From Gammaproteobacteria bacterium (GTDB lineage: Bacteria; Pseudomonadota; Gammaproteobacteria; Competibacterales; Competibacteraceae), in the NCBI GenBank assembly GCA_024235095.1, contig JACKNC010000003.1, positions 434,001 through 498,000 of the forward strand: 64,000 nucleotides of DNA. Reading direction: 5' to 3'. This document shows, one piece after another, positions 8,362-17,365 of this stretch (position 1 is the first letter of the stretch; each line of letters begins with the position of its first letter). The translations under genes and the position numbers were made by a program. Under the pieces are notes generated by a model. It was not told the DNA's origin and did not search any database. It worked only from the letters and a program-made list of their open reading frames with translations.

Positions 8362-9707
8362 AGACCCTGTTGGCGACGTGGCAGGGTTATGTGTGGCGTC
8401 AGGCCGTCGCCGTCCAGGTGGCCGGGCGGGCTGTCTTGTTGGGTGATCATACGCTGGTGGTCAAGGATGGGGGGCGTATGCCAGGCGTCGTGTCGTTACA
8501 TGACGCTTCAGAAACCCAGCACAAGCCATCGTACTTCCGCGGGCACTGCTGGGGCGCGATCGGGGTGGTGGTTGGCGCACTCGATGCTTGTTTTTGTTTG
8601 CCTTTAGCCCTGCGCATGCATCAAGGCTTTTGCCATTTAGGTCAGGTGGAACCGACTTCACCCCAAAGGGGCGCGGACCCGAGCCTGCCCGAGCGGGTGG
8701 TGCAGATGGCCCTGACGTTGACCATCGATCAGGATGGCCCCGCATTTTTAGTCTTGGATGCCTTTTTCTCGATCGCGGGGGTCTTTCGCTTGGCCCAATC
8801 CGTTTATTCCATCGCCTTGAAGCAACCGTATTTGGTGATCGTGGCCCGGGCCAAGAAAAATTACGTCGCCTATTTTCCGGCGACCCCGAAGCCGGCCGGC
8901 CGGCCCGGACCACAACCCCGTTATGGCGAGAAAGTCCATCTGATAGAAGTTTTTGATTATCCACAAGGTTTTGACGAGGTCGAGTGTTGCGTCTATGGCC
9001 AGCGGGAACGGGTGCGGTTGATGAGCGTCCCCTTACTCTGGAAGCCCCTCGGCGACGCCCTCCTGTTCATCTTCGCGATCACCTCGCGCGGCCCTTTGGT
9101 CCTCATGTGCTCCGATCTGAGCCTCTCACCCATCACCGCGTTGGAACTCTATTGTGTCCGCACCCGCATCGAAATTCTGTTCGCGGTATTAAAGCAGCTC
9201 CTGGGCGCTTTTTGTTTTCACTTCTGGACTTCACACCTACCACGCCATGCCCGCCGTCCGACCCGGAATCGGTCGCTCAAGGCCCCGGTGATTGAGCGTC
9301 AGCCCACGGTCGCCGCCTGTTGGCAAGCCTATGAAGTCTTCGTCTTCTGCGCCGTGGTCGCCCAAGGCTTGTTGCAGCTGATCGCTCTGCGCTTTGGCCC
9401 TGAAGTCTGGCAACAACATCGGTTCTATCTGCGCACCCGTTCCCGCGACCTGCCCTCGGAGAAAACAGTCCGGCAAGTCCTCGCTCCTCAGGTGATCAAA
9501 CCACTTCTCGATCTCCCACCAAACAGTCTCATCGCGCAGATCCGACACGCTTTCCAAGGTACCACGGAGGAGGAACCGGCCGACCCGCCTTCGATCGTCT
9601 GAATCCTTGCTCAAATCACTCGGTTAAATAATGTATTCTTGGCTGATTAACCTTCAGTCAGGGGCGGTCTTGTTCGACGATTAGACCGAGAACTTACGAC
9701 TGAGGAG
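8361..9707 (+). mobile_element. IS4-a copy 1, left end lost to IS630-A
   Basis: The right end (gaacttacgactgaggag) matches the right end of copy 2 at 32851-32868. Its reverse complement CTCCTCAGTCGTAAGTTCTC pairs with the left end of copy 2, CTCATCAGTCATAAGTTCTC at 30896. The first part, including the transposase N-terminus, is cut off by IS630-A at the TA. A fragment of queC follows. Confidence 0.75.
8370..9602 (+). pseudogene. IS4-family transposase, N-terminally truncated (IS4-a copy 1)
   Basis: 410 residues visible. The IS4 signature Y-(2)-R-(3)-E-(6)-K is present as YCVRTRIEILFAVLK. The first aspartate is in VLLGDHTLVVKDG and the second in FLVLDAFFSIAG. Compared with copy 2, about 45 N-terminal residues (from AFARQRSWLLF to AYDLE) are missing. 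A six-G run near 8469 keeps this copy in frame, whereas copy 2 has lost one G there. Confidence 0.85.
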
Positions 9708-9774
9708 CAAGGTTATTCTGTCTTGAAAAAACAGAGAGAGGGGAAATATCGCCCTCATTTTATTTATGCACCAA

Positions 9775-10040
9775 CGCCCATCCACGCCGTCCCGAACGGC
9801 GATGTTCCCGTTGGTCAGCGCATTGCCGCCCAGCGCAGCGAAGGTGTTGATCGGTAACACAGTGTGCGGCACTTCAGCACGTGCGGCCACCTGTGCGGCG
9901 CAGGCCAGTTCAATGCGGTGGCGCTGGCCGTAATCGAAGGTGACGGTCTCGACCGCGCCGGTGCCGAACCGCTTCAGCGCCCAGTACAGACACGTCGTGG
10001 AATCCTGCCCGCCGGATAGAACAACGAGAGCACTCTTCAT
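9775..10040 (-). pseudogene. queC: queC fragment (7-cyano-7-deazaguanine synthase, N-terminus)
   Basis: From the ATG at 10040 the frame reads MKSALVVLSGGQDSTTCLYW, the PP-loop ATP-pyrophosphatase motif SGGQDS of QueC, then VTFDYGQRHRIELACAAQVA and VLPINTFAALGGNALT. QueC makes preQ0 for queuosine synthesis. After VRDGVDGRW the frame runs into unrelated sequence, so the C-terminal two thirds with the zinc cysteines is missing. No other queuosine gene lies nearby. Confidence 0.85.
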
Positions 10041-10069
10041 CACCCACACCCTCCCCTCGGAATTTTTCT

Positions 10070-10245
10070 CAAACGGACTTAATGGAAATTCAACCACTTT
10101 CAGGATGTCTTCTTGCATCGGTTCCATGCCAGCAGTGACATTCAGCATGACCGGCGTTTCCTGGATCATGACCTATTCGGCGAGGCCGTGGAGCCTCTTT
10201 GTACCTTGCGCGCCATCCTGACCTGGCGAGCCAAAGGACGGTATG
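10070..10245 (+). pseudogene. Unknown gene paired with Sir2, 5' fragment
   Basis: The plus frame is open after a TAA near 10079 and reads WKFNHFQDVFLHRFHASSDI, then QHDRRFLDHDLFGEAVEPLC and TLRAILTWRAKGRY. The IS4-b insertion cuts it after ATG. With the 3-bp duplication removed it continues in frame into 11796-11906. The family is not recognised. The composition (His/Asp/Arg-rich, coding-like codon use) looks like a real protein, and its stop overlaps the Sir2 start, so the two formed one operon. Confidence 0.5.
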
Positions 10246-10293
10246 ACTCGACTATCAAGTTTTCTTTCCTTGACAGAACTTGAAATATGGGGT

Positions 10294-11211
10294 TCATGCC
10301 GCGCAAGCGACCGCCCGATACTTCAATGAGGGGGTCGGTTCCAATCGACCTAAATCTCGGCCATTCATGTGCTTGGCGGAGTCGCGCAAGGGAAAGAGGT
10401 GTTTAGCGGCGGTGAGGATTTCCTCTAAGCGTTGATGGGGATTTTCCGCATGAGCGACCCCGCGCATCACCTCGATCAGCGCTTCCATCCGCGTGTGCTG
10501 TTGCAGGCTCCCCACGGTGCACGCGGGGCGCTGATGTTCCAAACGGGCTGGTTGCTCGGGGTGAAGGAGGAGGGCGTGGTCCAACAGCAGACTCAGGGTC
10601 AGGCCGCGGCTTGATCCTTCTTCGTCCCACTGTGGGGCCAACTGCCCCCATCCTTCATGTAACTTCCAGTCCTCAAGGAAAACCTCAATTAACCAACGCA
10701 AAGTATACGCTGATGCAATATCGACCGCTCGCCAACTCAGATCGCTGGCCACTAAATACCGATAATCTTCCTCGCCAGGATACTTGAGCGCGACCACAAA
10801 GCGTTTTTGCTGATGCGCGTTGACATACAGCCGCGCACTCCCCAGGATCACGGTCACCGCTTCCCCGCCTCGGAGGCGTATGGTCTGGGTCACCCCAGGA
10901 TAGGTGGCAAAATAATGGGCCACCGTCATCTCCCGTTGGCGAAACCGGATTTTCTGCGTCTTCTGCAGTTGGCTGATGACTTGCGTCTGCGGCCACTGGG
11001 CCATGACCCGATTCATCCACTCCGCGCTGCCGTATAACGCATCCGCCAGCACCGCCTTCACCCGAACGGTCGGATGGTAAAACGCAAACGCCTGTAACAA
11101 CTGGATGAGGAGATCCAGTTTGCTCGGATAGGCTGGGTTCGGCGCCGGCTTCGCCGGCCGCGCGGCTTTTTCACCCCCTGTTTTTTCAGGGCTTCGTCCG
11201 CGGTCTTCCAC
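10294..11211 (-). CDS. IS4-b transposase, second ORF (-1 frame)
   Basis: 305 residues overlapping the first ORF. From GEKAARPAKPAPNPAYPSKL onward it holds the second aspartate (VKAVLADALYGSAEW) and the IS4 signature Y-(2)-R-(3)-E-(6)-K as YTLRWLIEVFLEDWK. The frame relation is -1 across CTGAAAAAACAG or GTGAAAAAG. Only one copy is in the window, so a programmed slip cannot be told from an indel. Confidence 0.8.
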   Translation of the reverse strand: MEDRGRSPEKTGGEKAARPAKPAPNPAYPSKLDLLIQLLQAFAFYHPTVRVKAVLADALYGSAEWMNRVMAQWPQTQVISQLQKTQKIRFRQREMTVAHYFATYPGVTQTIRLRGGEAVTVILGSARLYVNAHQQKRFVVALKYPGEEDYRYLVASDLSWRAVDIASAYTLRWLIEVFLEDWKLHEGWGQLAPQWDEEGSSRGLTLSLLLDHALLLHPEQPARLEHQRPACTVGSLQQHTRMEALIEVMRGVAHAENPHQRLEEILTAAKHLFPLRDSAKHMNGRDLGRLEPTPSLKYRAVACAA

Positions 11212-11723
11212 GCCGTAAGCGCGGGGTCCGGTTGATAGAACGCAAATCCGACCGCTAAACTGACCTTGGCCGTCACGAGGTAAAGCAATACCACCGTTTG
11301 ACCATTAAACCAACCCCCGGTCTTTTTATCGAAAATCTTGTGCGCCGCGAAAATCCGCTTCGTCACTTTGGCGCGCGGATGATCGCTATCGTCGCCCACC
11401 AACACGCCCTCCGTGATCCCATACTTCTTCAAAATCAGTAAGATGCTGACATGAAACAGCAGCGGCCAGAGAATCTTGCTCTGCCGGAACATCCAGGATA
11501 ATGCGGCTTGTTTATACCCGCCTAAGCCGACGCGTTCAAATCCTGCCCAACACACCTGATTAGAGAGCAGAATCCCGGTGAGACAAAAGCTTAGCCAGTA
11601 ACGCTGAATGGTCGATAGCTTGTGGTTTGCCGCACATTCCCGAATTCCCTGATCCAATTGTTCAACAAATTCCGTGATGAACGCGAGGGGCTGGGTGAAA
11701 ATCATTCGGGTCCTCCTGCACAA
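11058..11723 (-). CDS. IS4-b transposase, first ORF
   Basis: 221 residues; the real start is probably the ATG at 11705 (MIFTQPLAF). It carries the first DDE aspartate region (GVLVGDDSDHPRAKVTKRIF). The frame leaves homology after EALKKQG, where a run of six A (minus strand, near 11189) and a second A run occur, and then adds an unrelated arginine-rich tail. The second ORF continues the enzyme in the -1 frame. A frameshift, programmed or mutational, is needed for a whole transposase. Confidence 0.8.
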   Translation of the reverse strand: MCRRTRMIFTQPLAFITEFVEQLDQGIRECAANHKLSTIQRYWLSFCLTGILLSNQVCWAGFERVGLGGYKQAALSWMFRQSKILWPLLFHVSILLILKKYGITEGVLVGDDSDHPRAKVTKRIFAAHKIFDKKTGGWFNGQTVVLLYLVTAKVSLAVGFAFYQPDPALTAWKTADEALKKQGVKKPRGRRSRRRTQPIRANWISSSSCYRRLRFTIRPFG

Positions 11724-11795
11724 ACCGTTGTGATAAGGTATAGCTCGATCTTATCCAACAAGGTTTGTCAACCTAAAAATCCTTGATAGTCGAGT

Positions 11796-11906
11796 ATGAT
11801 GATCTGACCGCCTTCAGCGACCCCCAGGCATTGCAGCCACTCAACGGGCAGGTTGCGCTGATCACCTGCCATCGTTCTCCATCACCCCCGGATTCCGTCG
11901 CATGAT
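11796..11906 (+). pseudogene. Unknown gene paired with Sir2, 3' fragment
   Basis: This reads DDLTAFSDPQALQPLNGQVA then LITCHRSPSPPDSVA and stops at TGA, 11904-11906. The stop overlaps the reconstructed Sir2 start (GCATGATG). Together with 10070-10245 it gives at least 95 residues of one protein. Confidence 0.5.
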
Positions 11907-11918
11907 GCCGCCTTCCAG
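11901..11918 (+). pseudogene. Sir2 gene, displaced 5' end
   Basis: ATGATGCCGCCTTCCAG encodes MMPPSS. The last 8 bp, CCTTCCAG, are the target duplication of the IS6-alpha insertion and continue in frame on the minus strand at 6872. Only an inversion between IS6-alpha copies 1 and 2 explains this placement simply. Confidence 0.8.
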
Positions 11919-12725
11919 GGTTCTGTTGCGTTAGCTGATAGGGTCGGATTTCGGTAAGCTACACGGCCCCTGTCCTGACTTGAGAACCCGCATGATCGAT
12001 TTTAGAGGCCACCGCTTTGAACGAGACATCATCCTAACGAGTGTCCGTTGGTACCTCGCCTATCCGTTGAGCTATCGGAACCTGGAAGAGATGCTGGCGG
12101 AGCGGGGTGTCGACGTGGATCATTCCAGCGTCTACCGCTGGGTCCAGAAGTTTACGCCGCAGTTGGAAGCGGCTTTCCGCAAAGGACAAAAGCGCCCGGT
12201 GGGCACAAGTTGGCGGATGGATGAGACCTACATTAAGGTCAAAGGCCAGTGGAAGTACCTCTACCGCGCGGTTGATCGAGACGGCCAGACGATCGACTTC
12301 CTGTTCACGGCGCATCGCGATAAGAAAGCCGCCCTGCGCTTTCTCAAAAAGGCGATACGGCAGCACGGTCTTCCGGACAAAGTCACGATCGATAAGAGTG
12401 GCGCTAACACCGCTGCCCTGGATGCACTCCAGGAGGAGACGGGCGCCGCCATTGAGATTCGCCAAAACAAGTACTTAAATAATTTAGTGGAACAAGATCA
12501 TCGCGCCGTTAAACGGATCGTCCGCCCCATGCTGGGGTTCAAAGGCTTTCATTCTGCTCGGACCACCCTGCGGGGCATCGAACTCCTGCACATGATCAAG
12601 AAGGGCCAAATGATCATGGCCGAAGGGACGAATCTCTCCGCCGCAGGACAATTTTATTCACTGGCTGCCTAATAACCTGCAAGGGTTACCCAATCGTGCT
12701 CGAAAAAAATTAACGCAACAGAACC
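11919..12725 (+). mobile_element. IS6-alpha copy 2 (807 bp)
   Basis: Left flank CCTTCCAG pairs (inverted) with the left flank of copy 1. Right flank TCCCGCAG is identical to the left flank of copy 5 at 33322-33329. It is therefore a junction of two different events. Confidence 0.97.
11980..12672 (+). CDS. IS6-family transposase (copy 2)
   Basis: Encodes the same 230-residue protein as copy 1, with all three catalytic residues. The TTG at 11980 and ATG at 11992 are both possible starts. Confidence 0.97.
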   Translation: MRTRMIDFRGHRFERDIILTSVRWYLAYPLSYRNLEEMLAERGVDVDHSSVYRWVQKFTPQLEAAFRKGQKRPVGTSWRMDETYIKVKGQWKYLYRAVDRDGQTIDFLFTAHRDKKAALRFLKKAIRQHGLPDKVTIDKSGANTAALDALQEETGAAIEIRQNKYLNNLVEQDHRAVKRIVRPMLGFKGFHSARTTLRGIELLHMIKKGQMIMAEGTNLSAAGQFYSLAA

Positions 12726-13977
12726 TCCCGCAGGCGTGTGCGGTGCCAGCGAGCGGAATTCCCTTGGCCACCGCCGGCAGACCGATTTTCCACAGCGAGA
12801 AACTGAAATCGCGCACCAGTCGCCGATGCTCCTCCCGCGCCGCCGGCAAGCGCGCCGGATCGTAATCCAGTTGAGGATAACGGGCATCATTAGTCTGAGC
12901 GACGACGCGATTGGCGGGATCGGAACCGTCCTCGGTTTGCAAGAAGAAACCGTAGGCGCGATGACCAAGCGCACGGGCGAACCCACGCGGCACGAACCCC
13001 GGAATCAAGGTGCTGAGCAACTCGCCATCGAAACCCAGGGGCTGAATGCTGCTGTGCGGCAACCGGTCGTTCAACAGCAACAGGGTCTTCCGCAGCAGAT
13101 CAGTCTTGGGCGTGGCGGAAAAGGCTAGCACGGCGCTGAGCAAGTGGGATTTGTAGTTTCGCCCCACCGCGTCCGCGTACGGCAGCCGCTGGGCTAAACC
13201 GCTATCAGCCAAATAGCCTTGCAACAAGCGCGGCGAATGCAACGCGCCCGCCGCCAGTAACACCGTATCGGCTTGGAATTCGTCGCCTTCTTCGGCGCGA
13301 ACCCCGATCAACCGCTCGGGCCGTTCGGGGTCGAAGATGAAATCGCACACTGCCTGCCCGGTCAGGATGGTGAGGTTGGGCAACTGCTGAACCCGCTCCA
13401 GTAAGGCGAGCTGGCTGTCGGCCTTCAAGTTCTTGACCGAAGCGAAAGCGTCGAAATGCGCGGCTTCTTCGCGATGTTCGACGATGCTGGAATCCAGGGC
13501 CAGCGCCAGGGGCCGGGCGTTCCAACCGGCTCCGTTGCGAGTCAGCTTGCCGACGATGGTTTGTAGATCCGGCTCCGGCTCGAATTGATGGACACCCAGC
13601 AAGCTTTCGGCCTGCTCGTAGTAGGGTTCCAGTTCCCGATACGCAATCGGCCAGGGCAAACATTGATGCGCCGGTTCGGCCTCGAACTCATGCGGCTCGA
13701 AACGCGCTAGAGCCGCGCCGTACCACTTGGTCTTGCCGCCCAGATTGAAATATTCCTCCGGCTCGAAGGTCTGGCCGTTCTTGTCGAACCAGCGCTCCTT
13801 GCTCTTGAAAATTCCTTGCCGGATCACCTTGTCCACGTCCAGGGTGCTGCCATCGCGCGGGAGCTCCCGTCCCTTCTCCAGCAGCAGAACCCGGCGACCC
13901 GCGTTCGCCAGACGGTAGGCCGCCGCCGACCCGCCCGCGCCGGAGCCGACGATGAGGACGTCATAGCATTCGTTCAT
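12726..13977 (-). pseudogene. GMC-type FAD oxidoreductase, N-terminal part
   Basis: The ATG at 13977 lies one base after the stop of the SDR gene. The FAD-binding GxGxxG motif appears as VGSGAGGSAAAYRLANAGRR (residues 10-29) with LLLEKGRELPRDG after it. The frame then covers most of the oxidoreductase and ends at GTAHACG against IS6-alpha. The missing C-terminus is at 33131-33329. Joining the parts through the single TCCCGCAG sequence gives GTAHACGTLVAGNDPHTSVV in frame. The family oxidises alcohols or sugars. The neighbours suggest a sugar substrate, which is inference. Confidence 0.9.
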
Positions 13978-13978
13978 A

Positions 13979-14800
13979 TCAACCCCCCTGATCGAAGCCC
14001 GGATAAAGAGTCATACCGCCATCCACATACAGCGTGGCGCCGGTGACGTAATCGGAGGCGTCGGAGGCGAGCCATACTGTGGCGCGGGCGATGTCCTCCG
14101 GCTCCCCAACGCGACGGCAGGGAATCAGCTTCAGCAGTTCCGCCTCGGCTTCGGGCGTCATCCAGGCGGCGGTGTTGATCGGCGTCTTGATCGCGCCGGG
14201 CGAGATGGCGTTGACCCGGATGCGCTGCGGCGCGAGTTCCTGAGCCATGGTTTTCATCAACAGGCTGACGCCGCCCTTGGATGCGGCATAGTTGGCGTGT
14301 CCGGCCCACGGAATGACATCGTGGACCGAGGACATACAGATAATTTTGCCGGCGACGCGCGACAGTTCCGGCACGACGCCGCGATGGAGGAACTCGCGCA
14401 CGGCGGCGCGGGAACAAAGGAACTGACCGGTCAAATTGATCGCGATGACCTGTTGCCAATCGGCCAGGCTCATTTCGACCAGCGGTGCATCTTTTTGCAG
14501 GCCGGCATTGTTGACCAGGATATCAATGCTGCCCCAGATCTTGATCATCTGGGCAAACATCGCCTCAACCTCCTCTTCCCGACTGACGTCGGCGCGCATC
14601 GCCAGCGCCTCGCCGCCAGCCGCCCGGATCTGTTCGACCACGGCCTGCGCCCGATCCGCGCCGCCGGCGTAGTTGACGACGACTTTAGCGCCAGCCTCTG
14701 CCAGCGCTTTGGCGATAGCGGCGCCAATACCGGAACTGGCGCCGGTCACCAGGGCGCGCTGGCCTTTTAGAACGGGATCGCAAGCAGGGGTTGTCGACAT
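13979..14800 (-). CDS. Glucose-1-dehydrogenase-like SDR
   Basis: 273 residues, complete. TGASSGIG (residues 20-27) binds the cofactor. VVVNYAGGADRAQ after beta-2 resembles bacterial glucose 1-dehydrogenases. NNAG, the catalytic serine in CMSSVHDV and YAASKGG (about residue 170) are present, with VDGGMTLYPGF at the C-terminus. An AAGGAG ribosome site stands eight bases before the ATG. It heads a minus-strand operon that originally ran SDR, GMC oxidoreductase, glycogen-debranching-type enzyme. Sugar oxidation or storage-polysaccharide turnover is the likely role. Confidence 0.88.
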   Translation of the reverse strand: MSTTPACDPVLKGQRALVTGASSGIGAAIAKALAEAGAKVVVNYAGGADRAQAVVEQIRAAGGEALAMRADVSREEEVEAMFAQMIKIWGSIDILVNNAGLQKDAPLVEMSLADWQQVIAINLTGQFLCSRAAVREFLHRGVVPELSRVAGKIICMSSVHDVIPWAGHANYAASKGGVSLLMKTMAQELAPQRIRVNAISPGAIKTPINTAAWMTPEAEAELLKLIPCRRVGEPEDIARATVWLASDASDYVTGATLYVDGGMTLYPGFDQGG

Positions 14801-14836
14801 GGAGATTCTCCTTAAGGTAACGATTCAACGAATGAT

Positions 14837-15016
14837 TTAAAAGGACAAGACGGTTTTAACCGCTGGGGGTCGCAACGGAAACTGCTTGGTTTTGTTGCGA
14901 ACGGCCAGGCTCAGCAAGGCGGGCGATAGATCCAAGCTATACACGCCTCCCATTCTCCATTTTCCTGGATAAACTGGGGTCGCACCGGTGGCGGCAGAAA
15001 CGGATAGCTGACTCAT
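14837..15016 (-). CDS. Small protein of unknown function (59 aa)
   Basis: ATG at 15016 with a good GAGGTG ribosome site five bases upstream. The product begins MSQLSVSAATGATPVYPGKW and ends PPAVKTVLSF. No signal peptide, membrane segment or cysteines. It lies 36 bp upstream of the glucose-dehydrogenase-like gene on the same strand, so may be the first gene of that operon or a leader. I do not recognise a family. Confidence 0.4.
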   Translation of the reverse strand: MSQLSVSAATGATPVYPGKWRMGGVYSLDLSPALLSLAVRNKTKQFPLRPPAVKTVLSF

Positions 15017-15114
15017 GACATCACCTCATAGCCGATAAAATACGATGAATCATCGAGTCGCCGCCCAGTCATCCAAGCTGGAAAACTCGGCAAGCGATCT
15101 CGGCTGATCGGAAT

Positions 15115-15417
15115 TTAGCTGCGGTCATTAAACGCGTGCGCAATAACCGAAAGCCTGTTGGGGATGGAAGACTCAACAGCAGCGCTAGAATTACCCTTAG
15201 TCACTGTGTAGTCCGTCCGGTCGTTAAAACCACTGACCGTCGCCATCGTGTCGACGTGTCGAACATTTCGCGTACTTGGGGTAGTGGTGCTGGAATAAAC
15301 ATTGCTGATAGCATTCACATAGGAACTGCCGTGATTAAAAGGCTCCGCTAGCGTAGTCGTGCTCAGGGTCAAGCCGGAGGTCAGAATCAATAGGGTGGTG
15401 GCGATGGTTTTATTCAT
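15115..15417 (-). CDS. Small secreted protein
   Basis: 100 residues with a clear Sec signal peptide (MNKTIATTLLILTSGLTLST, cleavage likely after TTLA near residue 24). The mature part is Ser/Thr/Asn-rich (SNVYSSTTTPSTRNVRHVDT, TDYTVTKGNSSAAVES) and has no cysteine, so it is probably a soluble periplasmic or extracellular protein. An AAGGAG ribosome site lies seven bases before the ATG. The 100 bp upstream are very AT-rich (ATTATATTATTAATAATAAT), typical of a strong promoter region. Family not recognised. Confidence 0.7.
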   Translation of the reverse strand: MNKTIATTLLILTSGLTLSTTTLAEPFNHGSSYVNAISNVYSSTTTPSTRNVRHVDTMATVSGFNDRTDYTVTKGNSSAAVESSIPNRLSVIAHAFNDRS

Positions 15418-15712
15418 GGGGTAACTCCTTAAAATCAGGCTGGCTTAGGGATAACATCGTTGGTTGATTGTAATTTAGCAATGTCCATGCCAACGAAAAT
15501 AATTATATTATTAATAATAATATTAATAACTTAAAAATAAATATTTCAATGACGGCCAGTTGAAGGCGCAACGGATTCCGCGATATATCGCAAGACCGCT
15601 GAATAGCGCGGTTGATGGCCATCGCTTGCGAAATGATCGTTGATACTTCAGTTTTTCGACGGAAAATAAAGGGGTTTTACAAGGAAATAGAAGCGGATAA
15701 ACAGACGCGAAA

Positions 15713-15735
15713 ACCATCGGTCGAAAACCGATGGT
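15713..15735 (-). terminator. Rho-independent terminator after the sigma-54 activator
   Basis: An 8-bp perfect stem (ACCATCGG / CCGATGGT) with a 7-base loop, followed on the minus strand by TTTTCG. It lies about 37 bp past the activator stop. Confidence 0.5.
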
Positions 15736-15771
15736 AGGAGAGATAAAAGCGGGGGCTGGATTGGGGAGATT

Positions 15772-16166
15772 TCAGGATTTAGGTTTGCGAATGTTCAGTT
15801 TTTGCATTCGAGAACGCAAGGTGCTGGGATTGAGGTCTAAAATGGCTGCTGCGCCTTGCTCGCCTTCGATCACCCAGCGCGTTCTCTCCAGCACTTTGAG
15901 GAGATAAGATCGCTCCATATTCTCGAATGAACCCAATGGTTCAGGTGTGTTTTTTGTTTCCTGATCTTCCAGACGAAGTTCCAGCGCATTATCAATTTCC
16001 AGCAAGGGACCACGGGCAAGGATGGCCGCGCGCTCGATCACGTTTTGCAGTTCCCGGATATTGCCTGGCCAGGAATAACGCAGCAGTCGCTCACAGGCCC
16101 GAGGCGATAAATCGCGGATCGATTTGTTCATTTTCCGGGCGAACTTATCCAGAAAAAAACGGGCTA
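15772..16166 (-). pseudogene. Sigma-54 activator, C-terminal part
   Basis: Continues the gene at 17366-18940. It reads ARFFLDKFARKMNKSIRDLS, then LRYSWPGNIRELQNVIERAA (the conserved WPGNIREL of the AAA+ C-subdomain), a charged linker, and a Fis-type helix-turn-helix (GEQGAAAILDLNPSTLRSRM). Removing the 1199-bp IS630-C and one TA joins DIPLL to ARFFL in frame, giving a protein of about 655 residues. Confidence 0.9.
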
Positions 16167-16196
16167 TTGTCTTGCTAATAGTTATCCCCACAAAAA

Positions 16197-16562
16197 TCAT
16201 GCTGGAGCTTTTTCAGGATTAGCGTATTGAGTATCAGGGAGCCTAAAAAATGATTTGACCCTTTCCTGAAATTCTTTTAGCTTTTCCAAAGCAGAATAAA
16301 CGCGCGCTCTGAAATCAGCCCGGTTTTTAATTGGCTCCTTTTCCAGATGATCATTTTTGATCTCATTCCAAACCTGTTCATCCGGATTTAACTCTGGCGA
16401 GTGGGGGGGAAGAAAGAACAAGCGGATTTGTTTTCGATGCGTCTCAAGAAAGGCTTTGACTTCTTTCGAGGTATGATAAGACGCATTGTCCGTGATGACA
16501 ATTAATGGGCGCTCTCGACCCTCTAATGCCTTCTCTAAAAAGGCAATGAAAACCCCACTCAC
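16197..16562 (-). CDS. IS630-C transposase, C-terminal ORF (copy 2)
   Basis: Identical in sequence to the copy 1 product. Follows the TGA in the same frame. Confidence 0.75.
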   Translation of the reverse strand: MSGVFIAFLEKALEGRERPLIVITDNASYHTSKEVKAFLETHRKQIRLFFLPPHSPELNPDEQVWNEIKNDHLEKEPIKNRADFRARVYSALEKLKEFQERVKSFFRLPDTQYANPEKAPA

Positions 16563-17252
16563 TCATTTTTGAGTGGTCACTTCAAATATTAACTCGCCCG
16601 TCGCCGTAACCATCGATAAAATGTGAAACCCACCCCGGTCATCACTCACTTTAATTTCAGGCGGATGACCGACTAAGCCCCACGTCCGTCCAGAACGCGT
16701 ATGGCCTTGAACCCATGACTCATCCTGAAACGCAATATCCGCTCCAAGTTCTTGAGCCCGCTTCTGAATCTCTTTAAATTCTTCATTAATAAACTTTTTA
16801 ACTTCCTCCTGATCCTGGTTTAAGGCATGATAACAAGGTTTTTGACAACTCAGTCCTAATTGATGTAAATGCAGACGAACCGTGGCATCCGATACCCATA
16901 AACCAAAGTACTCTTTCAATAAATTAACCATGATCTCTAAAGTCCATAAAACCGTATCATAGCCATGATCCGCCGGCGTCGTATTGAGTATCGTTTCTTT
17001 TAACCATCGATCAATAGCCGGAGTCATCACACACGTGGCGCCGAGCGCTTTCCGGGTATCCAGGGCTTCTTCTCCTTCATAACGATAGTTGCGAAGCCAA
17101 TCATAAATACTCGTTCGGTCGATACCCAAAAAATCAGCAACAAGCTCCGGACCATAATGCTTCTCTTCGACCGCGCGAACCGCAATACGCCGGATGTAAT
17201 TCATCACTTCATCCGGTATTTTACGTGCATCAAACATCCATTCCGCGTTCAT
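16563..17252 (-). CDS. IS630-C transposase, N-terminal ORF (copy 2)
   Basis: Same as copy 1 except one residue (AIDRW for DIDRW). It ends at the same in-frame TGA. Confidence 0.8.
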   Translation of the reverse strand: MNAEWMFDARKIPDEVMNYIRRIAVRAVEEKHYGPELVADFLGIDRTSIYDWLRNYRYEGEEALDTRKALGATCVMTPAIDRWLKETILNTTPADHGYDTVLWTLEIMVNLLKEYFGLWVSDATVRLHLHQLGLSCQKPCYHALNQDQEEVKKFINEEFKEIQKRAQELGADIAFQDESWVQGHTRSGRTWGLVGHPPEIKVSDDRGGFHILSMVTATGELIFEVTTQK

Positions 17253-17365
17253 TGCCGCACCTCCTCTATAAATTTAGAGTCTCTAAAGAGGTCTTCTATA
17301 GTTATTAGACAATTTGATTAACGCTCAGTTCGTTGATAATGTAGGGATAATCGTTGGCAAGCCTA

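Larger units (their letters stand above)
10246..11795 (-). mobile_element. IS4-b (1550 bp)
   Basis: Ends are ACTCGACTATCAAG on the left and its exact reverse complement on the right, followed by similar T-rich bases. ATG stands on both sides (10243-10245 and 11796-11798) as a likely 3-bp target duplication. Removing the element and one ATG restores an open reading frame (GRY joined to DDLTAFSDPQ). Confidence 0.85.
16167..17365 (-). mobile_element. IS630-C copy 2 (1199 bp)
   Basis: Flanked by TA on both sides (16165-16166 and 17366-17367), a textbook IS630 target duplication. It splits the sigma-54 activator without loss of any base. Confidence 0.95.
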
